From NCBI RefSeq assembly GCF_022919075.1, contig NZ_CP095078.1, positions 2,046,001-2,110,000 on the forward strand: a stretch of 64,000 nt of DNA, read 5' to 3'. The position numbers and the translations under genes were made by a program. Source of the DNA: Nocardioides sp. W7 (GTDB lineage Bacteria; Actinomycetota; Actinomycetes; Propionibacteriales; Nocardioidaceae). Within the stretch, counting starts at the first letter, position 1. Each line of letters starts with the position of its first letter. Positions 33,136 through 41,554 of the stretch are shown here, one piece after another. The notes under the pieces are model-generated. The model ran no database searches. It had not been told where the DNA came from and saw only the letters and a program-made list of their open reading frames with translations.

Positions 33136-33816
33136 TCACGGAGCCGTGGGGGGACGCCATCCGACCTGGTTGGCGCGGCCCACGGCTCCGATCTGGGTGG
33201 TGACGCCGAGCTTGGTCAGGATCGCCTTGACCTGGGTCCGCACCGTCGACTCGCTGACCCCCGAGTCCGCCGCGATCCGGCGGACCTGATGGCCCGCCAG
33301 CAGCTGCCCGAGGACCTCTGCCTCGCGGGCCGTGAGGCTGTCCAGGCGGGCGAGCACCGCTCGGCGCTCGGCCTGGCCGCGCTGCCACTCGTCGACCAAC
33401 CGGTCGAGCTGCTCGCGCGACATCACCGGCAGGCCCGCGGCGAGCCGGTCCACGGTGCCCAGGATGTCGGACAGCGGTCGGGAGCGGCTGAGTACGGCGC
33501 TGGCGCCGTACCGCACGGCCTCGCCCCAGCGCGCGCCCACGGGGGACGTGGTGAGCGCCACCACCTCGATCTGGTTGCGGGAGAGCGGGGCGACCAGCCG
33601 GATGCCCTCGAAGGAGCCCGGGTCGATGTCGACGAGGGCGATGTCCGGTGGGTCGTCGGTGATGTCGGCGATCACCCGGGCCAGGGTGCCGGCCGTGGCG
33701 GAGAGCACGACGTGTCGCGCGACGTGCCCCGCGGCCCGCAGCGCCAGCTCGATGGACTCCGCGAGCAGGGCATGGCCGACCGCCACGACGACGCGCGTGG
33801 GCGACCGCATGCTCAT
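33136..33816 (-). CDS. LuxR-family regulator with degenerate receiver domain
   Basis: 226 residues from ATG 33816, which has GGAAG about eight bases upstream. The receiver starts TRVVVAVGHALLAE, so the acidic pair that binds Mg is Gly-His instead of Asp-Asp; IALVDIDPG retains an Asp (63/65). Phosphorylation is therefore doubtful. The linker LDRLVDEWQRGQAERRAVLARL and the LuxR HTH (about 160-220, LTAREAEVLGQLLAGHQVRRIAADSGVSESTVRTQVKAILTKL) closely resemble those of the regulators at 29352 and 34038. Divergent from the latter, with a 13-bp inverted repeat between. It likely controls EPS genes. Confidence 0.83.
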   Translation of the reverse strand: MSMRSPTRVVVAVGHALLAESIELALRAAGHVARHVVLSATAGTLARVIADITDDPPDIALVDIDPGSFEGIRLVAPLSRNQIEVVALTTSPVGARWGEAVRYGASAVLSRSRPLSDILGTVDRLAAGLPVMSREQLDRLVDEWQRGQAERRAVLARLDSLTAREAEVLGQLLAGHQVRRIAADSGVSESTVRTQVKAILTKLGVTTQIGAVGRANQVGWRPPTAP

Positions 33817-33908
33817 CTGATCTGCTTCCGACGGAACTCTGTGGGGAGCACCCGTCGGACCACCGTAGGGAAGCCGTCCTGACCGGGTGCCGGACCCCGG
33901 TCGAGATA

Positions 33909-33941
33909 CCCACCTCTGGGGAAACCGTCCCCAGAGGTGGG
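33909..33941. promoter_or_regulatory. Perfect 13-bp inverted repeat between divergent regulator genes
   Basis: CCCACCTCTGGGG 33909-33921 and CCCCAGAGGTGGG 33929-33941 are perfect reverse complements, spaced by AAACCGT. The site lies 93 bp before the minus-strand regulator and 97 bp before the plus-strand one. The embedded CCCCAGAGGTGGGG has the same CCCC-N6-GGGG shape as the EPS motif. It is probably an operator for one or both regulators, though a hairpin in a leader RNA is possible. Confidence 0.55.
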
Positions 33942-34037
33942 GACGCGGAGGCCGGAAGGCCATTCGCTGGGACCGGGCTCGCGCACGATGCGCGTGCCTG
34001 TGACGACGAGGCGGACAGAACGACGAGAGGGAGACAC

Positions 34038-34754
34038 ATGCCGGCGACGTGCTCCGCCCCGCAGGTTTCCCGGCCGCTGCGGCCGGCCCACCTGGCCGTG
34101 CTGGTCGCGTCCGACCAGCCCCTGGTCGCCGACGCGGTCCACACGGCGCTGATCAGCCAGGGACTGGAGGCGTTCGCGACCCCGGTGAGCCGGGGGCCGA
34201 TCTCGCCCTCGCAGACCGCCCGGCTGCTCCAGCTGGACTCCACCGTCCTGCTGGTGATCTCCGACCTCTCCCGCTCCAGCCGGCTCGAGGGCGTGCGCAC
34301 CATGATCGACGACCTGAAGCTCCCCGCCGTGGTGCTGTCCGGGACCGAGGGGGACGTCGAGTGGGGTGCGGTGCTGGAGAGCGGCGCGTCGGTCGTGCTG
34401 CCGGAGTCGGCGACCCTGGACGAGGTCGTCCGGGCCCTGCGCGGAGCGGTCCGCGGCGCGCTCCTGGTCCCCCCGCGCCGACGCCAGGAGCTGGTCGACG
34501 AGTGGCGTCGGACCGTCCAGGAGCGCTACGAGCTGGCCGCGCGGCTCGCCTCCCTCAGCCCGCGCGAGCGCGAGGTGCTGCGGATGCTCTACCTGGGCGA
34601 GTCCGTCCAGGAGATCGCCGAGCGCACCGGCGTCGCCGTGGCGACCGTGCGCAGCCACGTGCGGTCCGTGTTGCGCAAGCTCGGGGTCAGCTCCCAGCTG
34701 TCCGCCGTCGCCGTCTACGCCCAGCTGGGGCTGTTGGGCGGGGACGGCGGCTGA
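34038..34754 (+). CDS. LuxR-family regulator with atypical receiver
   Basis: 238 residues; GAGGGAG lies about seven bases upstream of the ATG. The receiver-like part (about 18-140) begins LAVLVASDQPLVADAV with only one acid (Asp26) at the usual pair, and the phospho-acceptor strand reads LLVISDLSRSSR (Asp76). The linker RRQELVDEWRRTVQERYELAARLASL and the LuxR HTH (about 168-230, LSPREREVLRMLYLGESVQEIAERTGVAVATVRSHVRSVLRKL) match those of the other two regulators. It is divergent from the 33136 gene and convergent with a WbpD-like gene. No kinase adjoins it, so regulation by dimerisation or another ligand is possible. Confidence 0.83.
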   Translation: MPATCSAPQVSRPLRPAHLAVLVASDQPLVADAVHTALISQGLEAFATPVSRGPISPSQTARLLQLDSTVLLVISDLSRSSRLEGVRTMIDDLKLPAVVLSGTEGDVEWGAVLESGASVVLPESATLDEVVRALRGAVRGALLVPPRRRQELVDEWRRTVQERYELAARLASLSPREREVLRMLYLGESVQEIAERTGVAVATVRSHVRSVLRKLGVSSQLSAVAVYAQLGLLGGDGG

Positions 34755-34778
34755 GGCGAGCGCCGGCAAGTCGGTCGG

Positions 34779-34797
34779 TGAGTCAGCCGGGGACTCA
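34779..34797. terminator. Small bidirectional hairpin between convergent genes
   Basis: TGAGTC 34779-34784 pairs with GACTCA 34792-34797 around a 7-nt loop, and the right arm includes the stop of the minus-strand acetyltransferase. A weak bidirectional terminator between the converging regulator and acetyltransferase genes. Confidence 0.3.
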
Positions 34798-35412
34798 GTC
34801 GGTGAGCGGGGCGAGACCGGCGGCGGACTCGACGTACCGGCGGCCGGTCTCGGGGCAGCGCCACGTCGCCCCGTCCCGGACCAGGGGTACGCCGGCGTGC
34901 CCGACCCAGCCGATCAGCCGGGCCGGGACCCCGACGACCAGCGCGAAGTCGGGCACGTCGGCCACGACCACCGCCCCGGCGGCGACCAGCGCCCACCGCC
35001 CGACCACGACGGGCGCGACGCAGACGGCCCGGGCCCCGATGCTCGCCCCCTCCCGCAGGGTGACGCCGACGGCGTCCCAGTCGTCGGCGGTCTTCAACCG
35101 GCCCTCCGGGGTGACGGCCCGGGGGAACACGTCGTTCGTCAGCACCGCGGCGGGACCGACGAAGACGCCGTCCTCCAGCACCGCCGGCTCGTAGACCAGC
35201 GCCTGGTTCTGCAGCTTGCACCGGTCGCCGACCCGGACGCCGGGACCGACGTAGGCCCCCCGACCGATCACGCAGTCCCGGCCCACGCTGGCGTCCTCCC
35301 GCACCTGCGCGAGGTGCCAGACCCGGGTGCCGGCGCCGAGCTGCGCGCGGGGATCGACGTCGGCGCTCGGCTCGACGAGGTGCGGGAGGTCGGACACGGT
35401 CTGCTCGCTCAT
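34795..35412 (-). CDS. Hexapeptide acyltransferase, WbpD/WlbB-type
   Basis: 205 residues. A left-handed beta-helix acetyltransferase. WHLAQVREDASVGRDCVIGRGAYVGPGVRVGDRCKLQNQALVYEPAVLEDGVFVGPAAVLTNDVFPRA corresponds closely to enzymes that acetylate the 3-amino group of UDP-2-acetamido-3-amino-2,3-dideoxy-glucuronate. The pathway also needs a Gfo/Idh/MocA oxidoreductase and a DegT aminotransferase, both present in the operon starting at 40454. About 45 C-terminal residues after the helix (WVGHAG..CPETGRRYV) resemble the extension of this subgroup. It is a lone minus-strand gene in a plus-strand locus, ending convergently with the regulator at 34038. Confidence 0.78.
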   Translation of the reverse strand: MSEQTVSDLPHLVEPSADVDPRAQLGAGTRVWHLAQVREDASVGRDCVIGRGAYVGPGVRVGDRCKLQNQALVYEPAVLEDGVFVGPAAVLTNDVFPRAVTPEGRLKTADDWDAVGVTLREGASIGARAVCVAPVVVGRWALVAAGAVVVADVPDFALVVGVPARLIGWVGHAGVPLVRDGATWRCPETGRRYVESAAGLAPLTD

Positions 35413-35465
35413 GTCGTCATCGCACCGCTCCCGGCCCGGGTCACAGGCGGCCCCCGGGGGAGTTA

Positions 35466-35479
35466 CCCCATTCGGGGGA
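35466..35479. promoter_or_regulatory. EPS-locus motif copy upstream of the DUF4082 protein
   Basis: CCCCATTCGGGGGA matches the EPS element CCCCAWTTGAGGGG except near the centre. It is about 75 bp upstream of GTG 35556, and also about 55 bp upstream of the divergent acetyltransferase, so it could serve either. Confidence 0.45.
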
Positions 35480-35555
35480 AAGGGGAGCTCGACGAGCGCC
35501 CGCGAGGAGTCCGGCCCCGAGGGTGGGGGTCCGCTCCAGCAGAGAAGGCATCCTC

Positions 35556-38500
35556 GTGAACCGGACCCACCCCCGGCGCGGCCGGACCACCCGTCGATTC
35601 CCGCGCCTCACCCTCGCGCTCGCCATTGTGCTGGCCGGCCTCGGCCTGGCCCCGGTCGCGAGCCCGCCCGCTTCGGCGGCCGCCGTCGACCCGTGCAGCG
35701 CCCAGGGCAACAAGATCACCTGCGAGAACAGTCAGGCCGGCACGTCCAGCGACGTGTGGGATGACCAGTGGGGGGCCGGGAGCGACGACATCCAGGGCTT
35801 CTCGACCGACATCAGCGTCAACGTCGGCAACCGGGTCGACTTCAAGATCGACACCGCCGCCACGGCGTACACAGTCACGATCTACCGGATCGGCTACTAC
35901 GACGGCGACGGCGCACGGCGGATCACCACGGTTCCGGTCACGGCCTCCCTGCCGCAGCACCAGCCCGCGTGCATCACCGACGTCACCACCGAGCTCTACG
36001 ACTGCGGCAACTGGGGGGTCTCCGCCTCCTGGCAGGTACCGAGCACGGCCGTCTCGGGCGTCTACGTCGCGCGCCTGGAGATCCCCTCGAGCGGGGCCGC
36101 GAGTCAGATCACCTTCGTCGTGCGGGACGACTCGAGCCACTCCGACGTCGTCTTCCAGACCTCCGACACGACCTGGCAGGCCTACAACCTGTACGGCGGG
36201 TCGAACTTCTACAACGGCGGAGCCAACGGGCGCGCCTACAAGGTCAGCTACAACCGGCCGATGCTGACCCGGGGCGGCACCGGCGGCCGGGACTTCTTCT
36301 TCGCCAACGAGTACCCGCTGATCCGCTTCCTCGAGAAGAACGGGTACGACGTGAGCTACCAGGCCGGCGTCGACACCGACCGCCGCGGCCACCTGCTGAC
36401 GAACCACAAGACCTTCCTGTCCGTCGGCCACGACGAGTACTGGAGCGGTGCGCAGCGCACCAACGTCGAGGCCGCCCGCGACGCCGGGGTCAACCTGCAG
36501 TTCCTCAGCGGCAACGAGGTCTACTGGCGCACCCGCTACGAGCCGTCCGCCGACGCCGGCCACACGCCGTACCGGACCCTGGTGAGCTACAAGGAGACCT
36601 GGGACCGCAGGAAGTCGGACACCAGCTCGGCGCAGTGGACCGGCACCTGGCGCGATCCCCGGTACGCCGCCCAGTCCGACGGTGGTGGGCTGCCGGAGAA
36701 CCGCCTGATCGGCACCCAGTACCAGGTCAACCACGACGATCTGGCGGTCAAGGTGAGTGCCGCAGAGGGCCGGCTGCGGCTGTGGCGCGGCACCACCCTG
36801 ACCAGCCTGGCAGCCGGCACGACGGCGACGCTCGCGCCGCACACCATCGGCTACGAGTCCAACGAGGACGTCGACAACGGTTTCCGCCCCCCGGGCCTGG
36901 TGCGGCTGTCCACGACGAACGGGCCGACCCCCGAGTACCTCACCGACTACGGAAACACGGTGGTGCCCGGAACGACCACCCACCACCTCACGCTCTACCG
37001 CGCGGCCAGTGGCGCGCTGGTCTTCAGCGCGGGCAGCGTGCAGTGGACGTGGGGACTCGACGCCGAGCACGACACGCCCTTCGCCCCCGAGCCCGCGGAC
37101 AAGCGGATGCAGCAGGCGCAGGTCAACCTGCTCGCCGACATGGGCGCGCAGCCGAAGACCCTCAGCAGCGACCTGACCCTCGCCACCGCCTCCACCGACA
37201 CGGCCGCCCCGACGACGAGCATCACGAGTCCCACGGCCGGTGCCTCCCGGGCGAACGGCGCCCGGCTCACCGTGACCGGCACTGCCACCGACACGGGCGG
37301 CGGCCGCGTCGCGGGCATCGAGGTCAGCACCGACGACGGGGACACCTGGCACCCGGCCACGACGCTGGACCAGCTGACCGGCGCCTGGACCTACACGGCT
37401 CCGCAGCGCGGCGTGGGGTCCGAGACGATCCGGGCCCGCGCGATCGACGACAGCGGCAACATCGGTGCCGCGACGAGTCGCGGGGTGACGGTCACCTGTC
37501 CCTGCACGGTGTACGGCGCCGACGAGCCCCAGACCGCCCCGGCGGATGACTCCTCCGGGGTCGAGCTCGGCCTGCGGTTCACCATGGCCGAGGACGGTTA
37601 CCTGACCGGCGTCCGGTTCTTCAAGGGCACCGGCAACGGCGGCACCCACGTCGGCTCCGTGTGGAGCCCGACCGGTGAGCGACTGGCGACGGCGACGTTC
37701 GGCAACGAGACCGCGACCGGCTGGCAGCGGGTGGACTTCGCCTCCCCGGTCGCCGTCGCCGCGGGGGAGCAGTACGTCGCGTCGTACACCGCACCCAACG
37801 GTCGGTACTCGGTCGAGACCGACGCGTTCTCCTCGATCGCCTGGCTTCGTGCGCCGTTCCGGGTCCCCGGTGGGTTCGGGGCTCCGCCATCCGGCGTGTA
37901 CGGCGCGCCCGGGAACTTCCCGCAGGAGTCCCACGCGAACACGGGCTACTTCGTCGAGCCGGTCTACAGCGTGACCGACTCCTCGCCGCTGACCCTGGTC
38001 GGGCGGACCCCGGTCGCGGGCTCGTCCAGCGTGCCGCGCGGCACGAAGCTCACGGCCCGCTTCTCGCGGCCGGTGACCCCCGCGAGCGCCACCATCACCC
38101 TGGTCGACAGCGCCGGCGACCCCGTCCCGGGCACCCGGGCGTACGACGCCGCGACCCGCACCGTCACCTTCACGCCCACGGCCGCGCTGGCGGGCGGGGT
38201 CCGCTTCACCGCCACGGCGGCGGGCACCGACTCGAACGGGCTCGGGCTGACCGGCTCGCCCTCGTGGTCGTTCACCACGGCGATGCCCGCGGGTGCGCCG
38301 GGAGTCTGCCCGTGCTCGTTGTTCTCCGACGACACGGTGCCCGGCACGGAGATCGACGAGCCGACGGCGGTGACCCTCGGGACCCGCTTCACCAGCGACG
38401 TCGCGGGGACGATCACCGCCGTGCGCTTCCACAAGGGCGCGGGCAACACCGGGACCCACGAGGGCGCGGTGTGGTCGGGCGCCGGCGAACGGCTCGCGGT

Positions 38501-40337
38501 CGGTACCTTCACCGACGAGTCCACCGCGGGGTGGCAGACCCTCGTGCTGGCGGAACCGGTCGAGGTCACCCCCGGCACCGAGTACATCGTGTCGTACCGC
38601 AGCCCCACCGGGCGCTACTCCCTGACCGCGGGAGCGTTCTCGGGATCCAACCTGTCGCGCCCCCCGCTGCGGGTCGACTCGACCGCGGGCAGCTTCACCT
38701 ACGGCACCGGATTCCCGTCGTCGCGGTCGTCGTCTAGCTACCTGGTCGACGTCGTCTTCGAGCGGCGGCCCGCGACGATCGCGATCGAGGCCCAGGACCC
38801 GCCGGCCGGTGCCCTGGAGGTGCCCCGGAACAACCCGGTCCGGGTCTGGTTCAGCACGCCCATCCAGTCCGGCGCCACCCTCTCCGCGACCGTCGCGGGC
38901 CAGCCGGTAGCCGGCACCGCCGCGCTCTCCGGTGACGGCACCCGACTCTCCTTCGTCCCGAGCGCCCTGCTGCCCGCGGCCAGCGTCGTGACGGTGAACC
39001 TGGCGGGGGTCCGCTCGACCGAGGGCGTGGTCCTCGCCGACCGCAGCTGGACCTTCACCACCGAGGGTCCCGGCGCTCCTGCCCAGACGATCTTCGGCGA
39101 CTCGATGCCGACGGTCCCGAGCGACGACTCCTCGACGCCGGTCGAGCTCGGCACCGCCTTCGTGCCGAGCCGGGACGGGACGGTGCGCGCCCTGCGGTTC
39201 CTCAAGGGCGCGGGCAACGGGGGCACCCACGTCGGCACCCTGTGGAGCGACACCGGGAGCGTGCTGGCCCGGGTGACCTTCGCCAACGAGACGCCGCTCG
39301 GCTGGCAGCGGGCCCGGCTGTCCACGCCCGTCCGGGTCGAGGCGGGGAAGCGGTACGTCGTCTCCTACCTCGCCCCGCAGGGCCACTACTCCTACTCGCT
39401 GGACCACTTCGCCCAGCCGGTGACCTCGGGCCAGCTGGTGGCTCCGGCCGGCGACAACGGCCAGTTCCTCTACGGCGCCAGCGGCGGCTTCCCGACCTAC
39501 AGCTTCCGCTCGTCGAGCTACTTCGCCGACGTCGAGTACCTCCCGGACCCGGCCACGATCACGGTGAGCTCGCGCTCGCCCGCCTCCGGGGCCACGGACG
39601 TGACGGCTGAGGTCCATCCCTCGGCGTCGTTCAGCGTGCCGGTGCGGCCGACGTCGACGATCCGCGTGCTCGTCGGCGGTCAGCCGGTGGCCGGCACCGC
39701 GAGCCTCTCCGAGAACGGCCGACGGCTCAGGTTCGTCCCGTACGGACCGCTGCCGCACGACCAAGAGGTCACGGTGGCGCTCTCCGGGGTGGTCTCCACC
39801 GACGACGCGGTGCTGCCCGACGAGAGCTGGACCTTCCACACCCACCCGTCCTACCGGACCACCGTCACGATGTTCAACGGCATGACCCCCGCGACGGCGT
39901 CGGTCAACGACTCCGATCCCATCGAGGTCGGCGTCGCCTTCACTCCCGATTACGACGTGGACGTCACCGCGATCCGGTTCTACAAGGGGCCGGGGAACAC
40001 CGGCACCCACGTCGGTCGCCTGTGGTCGCACGGGGCCTATCCCCAGGCCCAGGTCGTGTTCCAGGACGAGACCGCGACCGGCTGGCAGACGGCCGAGCTG
40101 TCGACGCCGTACCGGCTGACGGCGGGGACGACGTACGTCGTGTCGTACTACGCGCCGAACGGGCACTACAGCGCGACGCCGAACTACTTCACGGGCTCCA
40201 GTCCGCTGAGAGACGATCTGTTCTCCATGCCTGCGACGGACAACGGGCGTTACCGCTACCTGCTCGGAGGCGCGTACCCGACCCTCAGCTGGGCGGGGAC
40301 GAACTACTTCGTCGGGGCGGTCCTCCGCAAGCCCTGA
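35556..40337 (+). CDS. Giant secreted protein: N,N-dimethylformamidase-like domain, Ig-like and four DUF4082 repeats
   Basis: 1593 residues; GTG 35556 has GAAGG about seven bases upstream. A signal peptide (about 15-42) is followed by a domain like the C-terminal part of the N,N-dimethylformamidase large subunit (about 195-515, with SDTTWQAYNLYGGSNFYNGG, RPMLTRGG and SVGHDEYWSG), then one Ig-like domain (548-648). Four DUF4082 modules (about 647-806, 917-1067, 1177-1328, 1435-1592) alternate with three SbsA-type Ig-like (Big_5) domains. Each DUF4082 contains a LRFFKGxGNxGTHVGxLWS core. It lies between EPS biosynthesis genes, has an EPS motif upstream and probably binds or modifies the extracellular glycan. 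The DMFase-like part's substrate is unknown. Confidence 0.87.
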   Translation: MNRTHPRRGRTTRRFPRLTLALAIVLAGLGLAPVASPPASAAAVDPCSAQGNKITCENSQAGTSSDVWDDQWGAGSDDIQGFSTDISVNVGNRVDFKIDTAATAYTVTIYRIGYYDGDGARRITTVPVTASLPQHQPACITDVTTELYDCGNWGVSASWQVPSTAVSGVYVARLEIPSSGAASQITFVVRDDSSHSDVVFQTSDTTWQAYNLYGGSNFYNGGANGRAYKVSYNRPMLTRGGTGGRDFFFANEYPLIRFLEKNGYDVSYQAGVDTDRRGHLLTNHKTFLSVGHDEYWSGAQRTNVEAARDAGVNLQFLSGNEVYWRTRYEPSADAGHTPYRTLVSYKETWDRRKSDTSSAQWTGTWRDPRYAAQSDGGGLPENRLIGTQYQVNHDDLAVKVSAAEGRLRLWRGTTLTSLAAGTTATLAPHTIGYESNEDVDNGFRPPGLVRLSTTNGPTPEYLTDYGNTVVPGTTTHHLTLYRAASGALVFSAGSVQWTWGLDAEHDTPFAPEPADKRMQQAQVNLLADMGAQPKTLSSDLTLATASTDTAAPTTSITSPTAGASRANGARLTVTGTATDTGGGRVAGIEVSTDDGDTWHPATTLDQLTGAWTYTAPQRGVGSETIRARAIDDSGNIGAATSRGVTVTCPCTVYGADEPQTAPADDSSGVELGLRFTMAEDGYLTGVRFFKGTGNGGTHVGSVWSPTGERLATATFGNETATGWQRVDFASPVAVAAGEQYVASYTAPNGRYSVETDAFSSIAWLRAPFRVPGGFGAPPSGVYGAPGNFPQESHANTGYFVEPVYSVTDSSPLTLVGRTPVAGSSSVPRGTKLTARFSRPVTPASATITLVDSAGDPVPGTRAYDAATRTVTFTPTAALAGGVRFTATAAGTDSNGLGLTGSPSWSFTTAMPAGAPGVCPCSLFSDDTVPGTEIDEPTAVTLGTRFTSDVAGTITAVRFHKGAGNTGTHEGAVWSGAGERLAVGTFTDESTAGWQTLVLAEPVEVTPGTEYIVSYRSPTGRYSLTAGAFSGSNLSRPPLRVDSTAGSFTYGTGFPSSRSSSSYLVDVVFERRPATIAIEAQDPPAGALEVPRNNPVRVWFSTPIQSGATLSATVAGQPVAGTAALSGDGTRLSFVPSALLPAASVVTVNLAGVRSTEGVVLADRSWTFTTEGPGAPAQTIFGDSMPTVPSDDSSTPVELGTAFVPSRDGTVRALRFLKGAGNGGTHVGTLWSDTGSVLARVTFANETPLGWQRARLSTPVRVEAGKRYVVSYLAPQGHYSYSLDHFAQPVTSGQLVAPAGDNGQFLYGASGGFPTYSFRSSSYFADVEYLPDPATITVSSRSPASGATDVTAEVHPSASFSVPVRPTSTIRVLVGGQPVAGTASLSENGRRLRFVPYGPLPHDQEVTVALSGVVSTDDAVLPDESWTFHTHPSYRTTVTMFNGMTPATASVNDSDPIEVGVAFTPDYDVDVTAIRFYKGPGNTGTHVGRLWSHGAYPQAQVVFQDETATGWQTAELSTPYRLTAGTTYVVSYYAPNGHYSATPNYFTGSSPLRDDLFSMPATDNGRYRYLLGGAYPTLSWAGTNYFVGAVLRKP

Positions 40338-40355
40338 GGACCGCTCGGACGGTCT

Positions 40356-40369
40356 CCCCAATTGAGGGG
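40356..40369. promoter_or_regulatory. EPS-locus motif, best copy, upstream of the nucleotide-sugar operon
   Basis: CCCCAATTGAGGGG is almost a perfect inverted repeat (CCCC-N6-GGGG, with a central AATTGA). It lies 85 bp upstream of ATG 40454, directly after the DUF4082 gene. ATAGCA follows, but I see no clear -10. It is the consensus-like member of the group. Confidence 0.5.
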
Positions 40370-40453
40370 ATAGCACCCCGGCACAGGCCCGGGCCCGGTG
40401 CCCGCGAACTTCGATGGGGGTGTCCCGGCCACCATCCGTCAGGAGCCCGACCG

Positions 40454-41554
40454 ATGTCCGCAGCGCAGCACCCGTCCACGTCCGCCCCGGCGCCCGACGC
40501 CCCTTCGGGGATCGCGGTCGTCGGGGCGGGCTACTGGGGCCCGAACCTGGTCCGCAACCTCTCCGCCTCGCCCGACTGGGAGCTGCTCGCCGTGTGCGAT
40601 CTCGACCAGGAGCGGGCCCGGGAGGTCGCCGCGGGCCGGCCGGTCCAGGTGACCGACTCGCTGGACGAGGTGCTCGCCCGCGAGGACGTCGCCGCGGTCG
40701 CCATCGCCACCCCGGCCCGCACCCACCACGCGATCGCGGTGGCGGCACTGCGGGCCGGCAAGCACGTCCTGGTCGAGAAGCCGCTCGCCGACAGCGTCGA
40801 GGCCGGCCGAGCGATGGTCGAGCTGGCCCGCCAGCAGGGCCTGGTCCTGATGGCCGACCACACCTACTGCTACACACCGGCGGTCGAGAAGATCCGCGAG
40901 CTGGTCGCCGAGGGCGCCCTCGGCCAGATCCTGTACGTCGACTCGGTGCGGATCAACCTGGGGCTGATCCAGCCCGACGTGGACGTCTTCTGGGACCTGG
41001 CGCCGCACGACCTGTCGGTGCTCGACCACGTGCTGCCCGGCGGCCTGCGGCCGCTCGGCGTCGCTGCCCAGGGGTCCGACCCCGTCGGTGCCGGGCGGCC
41101 CTGCGTGGGCTACCTGAGCCTGCCGCTGCCCGGCGGCGCGATGGCGCACGTCCACGTCAACTGGCTCAGCCCGACCAAGATCCGCCAGATGGTGATCGGG
41201 GGCAGCGAGCGGACCCTGGTCTGGGACGACCTCAACCCGCAGCAGCGAATCAGCGTCTACGACCGGGGCGTCGACCTGGTCCAGCAGTCGGTGGACAGCG
41301 CGGACCGGCGTACCGCCTCGGTGTCGTACCGCCTCGGCGACACCTGGTCGCCGGCGCTGCCCGAGCGCGAGGCGCTGGGCGCGATGGTCCGCGAGTTCGC
41401 GGCCAGCATCCGCGGGGAGCGGGCGCCGGCCACCGACGGGGAGGCGGGGCTCCGGGTGCTGTCGGTGCTCGAGGCCGCGGCGACCAGCCTGCGCGCCCGG
41501 GGTGCGCTGGTCGACGTCGCGATCCTGGACCGGCCGCTGGAGATCGTCCGATGA
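40454..41554 (+). CDS. Gfo/Idh/MocA-family oxidoreductase (nucleotide-sugar type)
   Basis: 366 residues, AGGAG eight bases upstream of ATG. The NAD(P) fold begins GIAVVGAGYWGPNLVRNL (about 19-36), EKPLA at about 118-122 holds the catalytic Lys, and DHTYCYTPAVEKIRELV, DLAPHDLSVLDHVLPG and HVHVNWLSPTKIRQM follow. Such enzymes act on sugar nucleotides (for example WlbA/WbpB on UDP-GlcNAc-uronate) or inositol. It heads an operon with an epimerase (ATGA overlap), a DegT aminotransferase and an acetyltransferase, so 3-keto sugar formation followed by transamination and N-acetylation is plausible. Confidence 0.85.
   Translation: MSAAQHPSTSAPAPDAPSGIAVVGAGYWGPNLVRNLSASPDWELLAVCDLDQERAREVAAGRPVQVTDSLDEVLAREDVAAVAIATPARTHHAIAVAALRAGKHVLVEKPLADSVEAGRAMVELARQQGLVLMADHTYCYTPAVEKIRELVAEGALGQILYVDSVRINLGLIQPDVDVFWDLAPHDLSVLDHVLPGGLRPLGVAAQGSDPVGAGRPCVGYLSLPLPGGAMAHVHVNWLSPTKIRQMVIGGSERTLVWDDLNPQQRISVYDRGVDLVQQSVDSADRRTASVSYRLGDTWSPALPEREALGAMVREFAASIRGERAPATDGEAGLRVLSVLEAAATSLRARGALVDVAILDRPLEIVR

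Noticed and set aside
35463..40877. Minus-strand open frame of about 1800 codons opposite the DUF4082 gene
   Set aside because: Its translation is Arg/Gly/Val-rich with no domain or RBS. It is a shadow of the high GC codon bias, and the plus strand has a signal peptide and repeated domains.
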